From positions 23,552,221 to 23,616,220 of the forward strand of contig NW_025062479.1 of the NCBI RefSeq assembly GCF_000002995.4: 64,000 nucleotides of DNA, written 5' to 3'. Origin of the DNA: Brugia malayi (lineage: Eukaryota; Nematoda; Chromadorea; Rhabditida; Onchocercidae). Positions 53,701-64,000 of the stretch are shown in pieces; positions within the stretch are counted from its first letter, which is position 1; the number at the start of each line of letters is the position of its first letter. The notes beneath the pieces are model-generated. The model saw only the letters and a program-made list of their open reading frames with translations, did no database searches and was not told the origin of the DNA. Both the position numbers and the translations under genes were made by a program.

Positions 53701-53803
53701 GTAAATTTAGGTATTTGGTATTTTTGAATTGTTATTAGTTTCTCAATTTGAATTTTTCGAGGTAGGATTTCTAGATTAGTGTACTCAAATTCAGATCAAT
53801 TTT

Positions 53804-53809
53804 AATAAA
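53804..53809 (+). terminator. Poly(A) signal AATAAA of CDK9
   Basis: AATAAA 104 nt after the CDK9 stop and about 185 nt before the right inverted-repeat arm begins. Confidence 0.55.
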
Positions 53810-53994
53810 GTTATTGTTTAAGTTGTAAATTCCCTGTGTATGTTTTGTTTACAATCTATACACCATTTTCTACCCTATCCATGGGTAATATTTATAATTA
53901 GATGCATTGTAAGAACCGAAAGCATGTTAACAGTGAGCTCATTTCACGGTGAAAGAATGAAATGGAACAATTTTTATATGTAATTGTCACTGTG

Positions 53995-54929
53995 ATGGAA
54001 ATTAAATAGAGCGGTAATTGTATGCATGTATGGACACTACAATATGTTGTTTTTTTGTAATTTGTGACCAAATGGTAACATGTTTCGAGCGGATTGAATT
54101 ACTTAAATTGGAATTGTTTAGACTTGTATTTATGATGCTACAAAGTAATTAAATACTTCATTCTTTGTGCTGTTTTCATTTGCTGTTCTAAATACAATTT
54201 GATGTGTTGAGAAATGGAAATTATCTTTCATTATTTCATATTATATTGCCTATAATTCTTAATCGATTAATTGTTGTCTTCTTTTGTTTGCATTACTTAA
54301 TTATATTTCCTGTACAATTGAATTAATCAGAATAAAGCAATCTGAAATTATTGGAAATATATTGCAAGAAAAAGACCAAATTGGACAAATGTTTTAGAGG
54401 ACTGATTGTAATGTCATTTTTAGGTGACATTTCACTCTGTTGAATGGAATATTTTATTGGAGATGTGCTACAAATTGAGTCTAATTTAAGATGGAGGAAG
54501 AGAGACAATTATCTCTCAATTGCTTGTGGCGATATTACATATCAGTGATTTGTTGAGCTTTGGCCAGAACTTGTGATGTAATTTTATGATTGGTCAATTT
54601 TGTGTATTTCTCCAAGGGATTTTATTTTCTCTCAGAATTGATAGCCGTATTTTCAAGCATTTAATTAAGATAAAACAAATGAAATTGGATTTAAACGATT
54701 AATTCTAATGTTGAACAATAATTTTAGATTTTAAAATTTTAGCAAATTCATCGCTCAGAAATTTCCAAATAAATTGGCGATGATTTTCATGATGCCATCA
54801 TATCAGTTAACTGCTTCTCTTGAAATAAATAGCAATTTATTGAAATATCAACAAATGGCGAAATTCTCTTGCTGTGATCTACAGGAATGGCTGTATGGTT
54901 CGGAGAGTATTCAATTTAAGGTAATTAAT
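53995..54929 (-). repeat. Right arm of the inverted repeat around CDK9
   Basis: Inverted copy of 49807-50730. Differences seen include an extra ~8 nt (TTTTAGATTTTAAAATTTTAG versus TTTTAGAATTTTAG) before the exon copy, a small indel beside GGACACT, and single substitutions. The arm ends nine bases into the copied intron, exactly as the left arm does. Confidence 0.93.
54780..54920 (+). pseudogene. Orphan copy of ACOX3 exon 1
   Basis: An open 47-codon copy of ACOX3 exon 1 (MIFMMPSYQL.. through ..SESIQFK) with an intact GTAATT donor, on the + strand in the right arm. The encoded residues appear identical to those of the real exon. No further ACOX exon follows: the sequence downstream on this strand is antisense to LDAH. 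It also carries a copy of the ACOX3 upstream region, so it could still be transcribed. Confidence 0.85.
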
Positions 54930-55048
54930 AGGGAATTCCCTAAGTGAAAAATTTTGGTACATATTCAGCCATTATTACAAGACCTAACAAAATAAAAAAT
55001 TCATTAAAATATTTAGAAATCAAACATAATTTGAGTTCAAATATAAAT

Positions 55049-57505
55049 TTAGTCATAACATTCAGTAATCCATTTTACAACTTCATTGGCGACCAATTCT
55101 CCGTGATTTAACACGAAAGCATGCTCGCATTTTTTGTCGTCAATTATAACTAGATCTAAAAATCATACAAAAATTTGAATGATTTATAAAATTTTGGATG
55201 ATTTTGGTTATTTGAAATTTCGGCGATAATCAAGACTAATTTGAAGCATGAAATATTTATATCCTAATCAGTTTTTCAGGCTGTGAAAATTTTCAGCATT
55301 ATGCGCACTAATACTATCATTTTTTTTTTTTTTTTTAATGTAAATAATGAAACTTCAAATAGTTAATTATAAAAATACCATTTCCAAGCCTTTTTTGCAT
55401 TTCTAAAGCATAACGCAACGGACACCATTGATCCACAGTTCCATACAAGAAACGACAACGATTACTGTGGTACAGAAGGGATTCATCCAAGTTTGAAACC
55501 TAAATTGAATACATTTTTCATTTGAAATTAAAGTTAAAATTGAAGTTTAAAGTTGAAGCTAAAATTTAAGCTATAAACATGTGTTAATTTCAAATATGAA
55601 TCAGAAAATAAATAAATAAATAAATGAACCGTAATTAATTCATCCACTGCCATAAAAATAATATTTCGAATAACGTTTACATCGATAATCTCAATGGCAC
55701 TTTGTAGTATGCAAGGTGGAAAATACCTACAACCATTTCCCATAAGAAAAGTACAGATGCGCTCTTTTACAGAATTAGGCAAATATCGCAGACAGGAGAG
55801 CATCATCTGTACAGTACCATCCCAATTACGACATTTCTATAACATATTCGAATTGTTGCATTTTTTTTTTTTTTTTTTAAATATTTTGAGTGAAATCAAT
55901 AAAAATTATCACTACGAATAATAAATTCATTTTCAACAAAGCAACGACTGAAAAAAACAAAATTTTTTTTAAAATCATAAAAAATAAAATTACTCAAAAA
56001 ACCAAAATTAATAATGAAATTTCTTCCTATTCTTCGAATAATAAATTCAGGTATTAATTTTATACGAATTAACCTTTAGCCATGGTAAAAGACGTTTACC
56101 ATTTGGTGATTCTGCCATATGTTCAATGGTAGGAAATAAAGCTATACAACGAATAACATTGAACTTATGCTTCAGCAAATCAGGTAATATCCTGAAATTT
56201 GTAATTTTTCCAGTTTCTAATGATGACAGTATTAAATTCTAGACCAATGTTAATAAAAATTTTTTTAATAGATTATCCTAATAACTGATAGAATCTACCA
56301 AAATTGCATAGTATTCCATAAATTATTTGAGTGTTTCACGAAGAACTACTATAAAGCTCATTAAATCATATCAAATATGTTTTGAATTTGATCAAAAATA
56401 AGTGCAAAAGATAAAATGCCAACCTTAACATTAGATAAGAACCAATAGAATGTCCAATGAGAATGAATTTTGCTGTTTTAGGTAAATATTGAATGCAAAA
56501 ATTGAATTTATATTCAATTTGATCAACTAATGAGACACGATCTAAAGAAAGAATAAAGACAAAATGAATAAAAAAAAAAAGATGAATTACTATTTACAAA
56601 CTTATCACTTTGTTAAATAAACGTTTCATAGTAAAATTTGATTTCTAAAAATTTTTCTAGCAATTATAAATCCTAACAATAATTATTACACTTAATGATC
56701 TTTAAACAGAGTAAATGCTTTATTATTACTCTAATACGTTGTTGTACTACTGGAAATATATCTAATGTTATTAAAAGTTCAAATTGTAATTAATTATCAT
56801 AAAAAAAAAAATAATAGAAAACAGTACCAGCGTAGCTGTAAATGCTTAATTCCGAGTACTTTTCAGGTAAAGGAACATGATTCAGGTGAGATATTGTACA
56901 AAACAGAGAATTTTCCCTCGATATTTGCATAATTCTTGAGATTTTGCTCAAAATGGTTTGCCCAAAATGCGCATAGAATTGTTCATTTCCAGGATTACCT
57001 GCATAATGATTAGTTAAAGATATTTTTGCAATTAGAAATGTAACATAAGTTATTCTACACATAGAATATATTTAAATATAAAAAAAAATTATGATATGTA
57101 ATATTACTAGGAAATATTAGAAAAGAATATCTCGCAATAAGGAAAAAAGAAATATAAATTCTCTGTTTAACTCTAATTATACTCAAATATTTTTACTTAT
57201 GAATTATACAAATTGGTCAATTCAATTTGATCACATCACTTTGTCAATTCAAATTGAACCAGTATTACTTACTTACATGGAATTAAATAAAAAAAAAAGA
57301 TTGCAAATTCTTCACAAGTAATATTATTAATTAATCCACTAACCAACGAAAAAATAAACAAACCTGGGATCATCAATATAATCAAACCAGTAAAACCGGA
57401 TAATAACGTTGTCGGATCATCCGTTAATCCAGTACCCATAAATGAAACACGAGTAAATCTTCCTAAAACTGGTAGCCAAGTGACCATTCTTTTAATCTCC
57501 TCCAT
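55049..57505 (-). CDS. LDAH: Lipid droplet-associated hydrolase
   Basis: Serine hydrolase (C2orf43/LDAH family) of the alpha/beta-hydrolase fold, lipid-droplet associated in animals. Exons in transcript order: 57505-57364, 56998-56828, 56541-56424, 56191-56074, 55836-55630, 55499-55379 and 55149-55049; 325 residues, equal to human LDAH. The oxyanion-region motif IPGNPGNEQFY spans the exon 1/2 junction. The nucleophile elbow GHSIG has Ser136, followed by SYLMLRILPDL and LFPTIEHMAESPNGKRL, a very specific LDAH block. The acid-containing FLYGTVDQWCP and a late His in CEHAFVLNHG complete a plausible triad. The start ATG follows TTGCAAG|CCTAA closely, compatible with trans-splicing. It lies downstream of PSMD14 on the same strand, but 1.2 kb separates them, so an operon is not implied. 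Confidence 0.93.
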
Positions 57506-58739
57506 TTAGGCTTGCAAATTGAGTTGAAAACTAAATTTATGCTATTATAAATTTTTGTGCTTTAATTAACAGAGAAAAAAAAAAAAAGAAAGTTAGATCT
57601 TCTATCAAAATAATTAGAATCGAAATTTGAATCTTTTTAACATAATAAAAGAGTATTTCTTCTTCATACAACATAGAAATATATTTTTGATTACTTTCAT
57701 CACTGCAAATGTTTGATTTTTTGACACAGTTTGATTCTCTTGAAAATATTTATAAAATATTTCTTTTAATACCCACAATTATCTTAACCAAATGTAGATG
57801 TAGTGTAAAAGTAATGATAAAAATTGACAAATGCTATAGAATAAGGGAAGAACAATTCGTAGGTCCAAAAGAAAGAAACTCTCAAAAATCGGAAAAATGC
57901 AAAAGGAATGAAAAACCGGACAATCTCAATGCACAATTAACGAATTTTACCAATATATGATTTCATGGAGATAGATTTAGCTTTTCCCGAAAACAACCGG
58001 AATGTTCGATCTGTTCAAGTAAATAATCTATCTCTGAAATCCCGAATAATTAAAGCTATTTACTCACGTAATTGTTCCGCTAGATTTCACTATAATTTTT
58101 AGATTTAATCATAATTGACGATAAGCGTATTCTTATGTCAAAGAACAGAGAAATAGAACAGTTTTATTGATTCAAAAGAAAAAAAAAAAAAGAAAAATTG
58201 GTAAAATGGAAACAGTTTTAAAATAAAACATTGCGCAAATAGAAAACAGAATTTAAAAAATGCCATACTGGATACATGGCTTTGTAACAAATGGGCATAA
58301 ACTGTTTCCATATCTTATTAAACTTCATAGCTTTAACATGTACCTATGCAGAAAATCTTTAGACTTGTTCAATTTTTTAGGTTATTCAGCTATTCAAAGC
58401 TCTATCGTTACACTTTTGACATTTATCAAGTATTTGAGGTCAAAAATTTCAGCAACAACAACAACCAGTACAATGAAAATCAACAATAAGATTTCCTGAT
58501 TTTCGGAAGGAAATCGGAAAATCTATTATTAGTACTACTTTAAATGTTAAGTGAGCATTGAGCCTCAATAACCTAATTATCTCGAAAAAAAGGTAAATGT
58601 TGAAAGAGTAATATTATTGGTTTTTTACTCCCAGTTTTTTGAGAATAGTAAGAAAAAGGTATCAAGCAAAACAAATATTAGTTTTTAATCTGCTCACAAT
58701 GACCATTTTGGCACTTCTGCAAGGAATATAGCACCAGCA
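57506..58739. other. Intergenic region between PSMD14 and LDAH
   Basis: PSMD14 3' flank and LDAH upstream region. Two open frames on the + strand (57709-57960 and 58260-58499) have no recognisable domain, no clear splice context and repetitive composition, so they are not called. Nothing else seen. Confidence 0.5.
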
Positions 58740-60582
<1,843 letters not shown>

Positions 60583-63226
60583 TACAGCTGCTGGTTTCTG
60601 TAATTAATAAATAATAAAGATATTTTACTACACATAATATACATAAATTATCACACACATACACACGTAACATGAAACCATCAAGGTAATAAAAATGAAA
60701 GGTAAATGAACATCAATTTCATGCTTGATGCGAAATCGTGATAATCAAAAAGCTATTATAATTATTTATATATGTCATCTTTTAAACATGTATTTTAATC
60801 TCAATAATAAAAATTACTATTAAATATTTAACTATAAAAGGTAAAAAAGATTGAAAAAGAAAGAGAATAAATGCAAAGACTAAAGAATAACATGGAAGAG
60901 GGTAGAAAGAGGAAAAAAAAGAGAAATAAAGAGAGAGAGAGAGGGACAGAGAGGGAGAGAGAGACTACCCCTTCCCTCTTAGACAATATTTGACTTTGCA
61001 CATTCCTCTTTTTATGGAAGAAAGCGTATTTGGTTATTTCACTGTGATAAACTACAACGATCGAACCATTGTGAAAACCACGTGGATCAACCCTGTTCGT
61101 ATTACGTGATTATACGTAGGGATTCTTTCAAAGTTACGTTATAATAAAGATTATAATATAATATTGATTTACAAATTATACTTTAACTTTTTCAAGAAAT
61201 TTTTTTTTCTATAAATTAGTTTTATAGGATGAAATAAGAAGTAATAAATGTAATATGTAATTATTAATGTCTAACGTAAATACGTGAATTAAACGAAATA
61301 CGTAAAGATAATCACATATTTTGTTATTAATTAATACTGGTAATGGATAATTAGTAAAAAAAAATGAGAGAATGCTTTTACTTACTTATTATTTATTGAT
61401 TTTACTTACTTATTATTATTACCTACAGCAATATTGATTCATAAATTACACTTTAACTTTTCCAAAAAAGAAACTTTTTTTTATGTTTTATTCTTCTGTA
61501 TGCATTTCAATCATTTATCTTATCATTTGATGATGAATTTAATTGTTGACTTTAAACAAAAAGAAGAGAAAACTTTCAAGAAATTGTAATGTGAGCAAAC
61601 TTGTAGAAAATAGTTTAAAAAAAAATTTCTAATATTGCATTTCATATTACTGATAAGATAATAGTGATAAGAATTTCATAAGAATTATAAATTTAATCAA
61701 ACTAATAAACTTAATTCCTATTTATATCGTAAATATTGTATGTTTACAAATTTTTTAACTAATTGTTGTATTTGTCAAATTTTTATGAAAAATTTTTCAC
61801 CATTTTATAAATTAACATAAATTAATAATTATGCTTGATATTATTATCAATAATCATCTATGTACTTATATATTAGTTTTATTAAATAATATATAAATTA
61901 TGAATTAATTATATTTATATATTAAAAAAAAAAAAACAAAATCTAAAAATAAATTGAAAACATCTTTTCTTTACATTTTACATTTCACTCTGTTTTTGTT
62001 TTTTTTTTTTCGCTTTTTTTTTTTTGTAAACAACATTTACTGAAAATTACACCTCAACAAAACTGTCTGTCATCATCAAATCATCAAAAAGTAAAATAGT
62101 CCATCCATTGTTAATAATAATCTTTTAAAATTCTTGTTTTGATATATTATAATAGTTCTCTCTCTCTCTCCCTCTCTCCCTCTCTCTCTCTCTTTTTCTT
62201 CATTCTCGCATTACATTTCCTCTTTCTAATTTTTCATCAATTCTTTGCTGTCTCTTCACTAATATATCATTATTTTTTAATTCTTTCTGATGTATACTTA
62301 CTTACTAACTAACTAACTTCATTCTGTTTAGAGAATAACTTGTAAACAACATTTATTGTTATTATTACTTGTTGGAACATTTTTATCACTTGGCTTTTTT
62401 CTTTTTTTTTCATGAAAATTTAAATTAGGTATGGCTATTGGAAAATTTCTACTTGGCTTTTTTTTCATGAAATTAGATGTGGCTAAGCGCAGTTTGTTAT
62501 ATTAGATATGGCCAAGCGCAGTTTTTTTGTATTTGATATGGCCAAGTGCGGTATGTTATACTGAATATGGCCAAGCGTGGTATGTTATTTTGGTTATGGC
62601 CAAGCGTAGTATGTTGTATTTGATATAGCCAAGCTTAGTATGTTATATTAGATATAGCCAAGCGTCATATGTTATATTAGATATAGCCAAGCGTAGTATG
62701 TTATATTTGATATGGCCATGCGTAGTTTTTCGTATTAGATATGGCCAAGCGTGGTATGTTATTTTGGTTATGGCCAAGCGTAGTATGCTATATTGGATAT
62801 AGCCAAAGTATGGTATAATTGTAATTTATTGTTAAAGAGAAAAATATCGGTTGTTGTTATATTATGTGATGTTATCAGAATTGAATTCGATCATATTCAG
62901 ACTATCAAATTGTCTTCTCACTAAGTTAGCTTTATCTCTTCTAAATTTAGCCTTCTTTCTTACTCGAATATCTTACTTAAACTTCATTTTGTATTGTTTG
63001 ACTAACTTGATTATTACATCGTTGTCAAAGAACCAATCAATCAATCAATCTTTGTTTTTTTTCCTTTTCTTATCTCTTTCTGTTTTTGTTTTTTAACTAA
63101 TTTCTCAAAACTTTGTTTTTTTTCTTTTTTTTTTTTGAATTAAATAAAGATATGATAAATGATTTTATAAACATTTTGCTGTTTAATTATTTGATATTCT
63201 AATTTTTCAGATTTATTATCGGTTGA
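60583..63226. other. Intergenic region, PSMD14 upstream to SLC19 gene
   Basis: Divergent upstream region. A (GA)n tract at about 60918-60965 is followed by a less AT-rich unique island (about 60965-61130) that may be promoter. (CT)n lies at 62158-62194, and a 28-29 bp minisatellite at 62470-62815. No exon supported. Confidence 0.5.
62470..62815. repeat. Minisatellite, ATGGCCAAGCGTAGTATGTT
   Basis: About twelve copies of a 28-30 bp unit with GATATGGCCAAGCG(T/C)(A/G)GT and ATGTTATATT. It is unusually GC-containing for this region. Confidence 0.9.
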
Positions 63227-63478
63227 ATGATAATGAATGAAATGCATTGGAAAGCTACAACAATTCTTATATGTGCATATGGAATAGTGAAAGAATTTCG
63301 GCCAGCAACACCTTTCCTTACACCGTACCTCGTTTCATCTTTCAAAAATTTCACTGATGTTGAATTGTACAGTGAAATTTATCCATTCTGGACATATTCA
63401 TATTTATTTTTTTTAGTATGTTTTCTTTTTTTTTTTTTTTTCAACAATTTCTAAGTCTTTCAAATTTGAATTGATTGA

Positions 63479-63511
<33 letters not shown>

Positions 63512-64000
63512 TCATTCTAAATTTAAATTCTTTTCCTTTCAGTTATTATGATTAGCATCCAACATTAATAATTCAATGTGTATAATTCAACATTCAAAAA
63601 GAAAAAAAAAAGTGTAAAATGTAGAAGAAAGAAATGCTTTAATATTTGTTATTTTACAGGTGCCAATATTTTTTTTAACTGATATTTTACGATATAAACC
63701 GATTATTGTATTAGAAGCTCTTAGCTTGTTTGGTACTTGGGCGCTACTTTTATGGGGTAAAACGATATGGCATATGCAAATTATGCAAATCTTATTCGGT
63801 ATATTATTTTTACAATTGTATTAAATATAATTGAATTAACAATTTGTTTCTTTCAATTAATTTATTGGAAAATTTCAAGACAGGATGACTCGATTAATGA
63901 CATTTGTTTGTCTTCTTCTTAATATTCTCATCTTTCTTATTTGTTTGCTCTCATAACTTTACTAAATAATTTAGCTTCATTGATAACATTGCCACGAATG
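63227..64000 (+). CDS. SLC19-family folate/thiamine transporter, N-terminal part
   Basis: First exons of a reduced-folate-carrier family (SLC19) membrane transporter; the gene continues past the window. Exons: 63227-63415, 63660-63798 and 63975 to the edge. Around 117 residues are visible. The first transmembrane region is followed by FRPATPFLTPYL, the SLC19 signature, then NFTDVELYSEIYPFWTYSYL and LTDILRYKPIIVLEAL, which match helices 1-3 of the family. Nematode relatives are the FOLT proteins. The N-glycosylation site NFT is in the first external loop. A TTTCAG acceptor ends at 63210, 16 nt before the first ATG, suggesting SL trans-splicing; a second in-frame ATG is at 63233. Substrate (folate versus thiamine) cannot be judged from this part. 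Confidence 0.88.

Noticed and set aside
57709..57960. 83-codon frame between PSMD14 and LDAH
   Set aside because: No recognisable domain, no acceptor or donor support, composition like the surrounding non-coding DNA.

Overview
The window looks like nuclear DNA of a nematode. It is very AT-rich. Genes are cut into many short exons whose introns end in TTTCAG-type acceptors, and several genes have an acceptor-like AG only 10-20 nt upstream of the start codon, as expected where a spliced leader is added. A clade III (spirurid or filarial) worm is my guess; nothing in the sequence proves it. No rRNA, tRNA, CRISPR array or transposase was recognised.

Layout: PEX3 (+, 3' end only, 1-1190); a twin-CX9C protein resembling NDUFAF8 (+, 2498-3208), whose stop codon overlaps the start of UTP23 (+, 3205-4590); a 7 kb gene-poor stretch of simple repeats; a Ryk/LIN-18-type WIF-domain receptor without a kinase domain (+, 11928-19820), whose introns are full of minisatellites; NUP133 (-, 20408-28076, 24 exons); the SUV3/SUPV3L1 RNA helicase (-, 30695-36137, 17 exons); an unrecognised cysteine-rich type II membrane protein (+, 38581-43320); an ACOX3-type acyl-CoA oxidase (-, 44457-49956); CDK9 (+, 51327-53700); LDAH (-, 55049-57505); PSMD14/RPN11 (-, 58740-60582); and the 5' end of an SLC19-type folate/thiamine transporter (+, 63227 to the window end).

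The genes are mostly unrelated housekeeping functions: peroxisome biogenesis and beta-oxidation (PEX3, ACOX3), lipid-droplet hydrolase, nuclear pore, mitochondrial RNA turnover, complex I assembly, ribosome biogenesis, transcription elongation and proteasome. The most unusual structures are: (1) the NDUFAF8-like/UTP23 pair, which share an exon and overlap ATG/TGA; (2) CDK9 lying between two nearly identical 0.92 kb inverted repeats, each carrying ACOX3 exon 1 and its upstream region; (3) the kinase-less Ryk-like gene, whose exon-4 splice donor is tandemly copied about five times; (4) an ACOX3 whose C-terminus has run into a trinucleotide repeat and shows no peroxisomal targeting tripeptide. 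Exon models were built by hand from splice signals, reading-frame continuity and remembered family similarity. All introns keep frame, and the summed coding lengths are close to those of the families.
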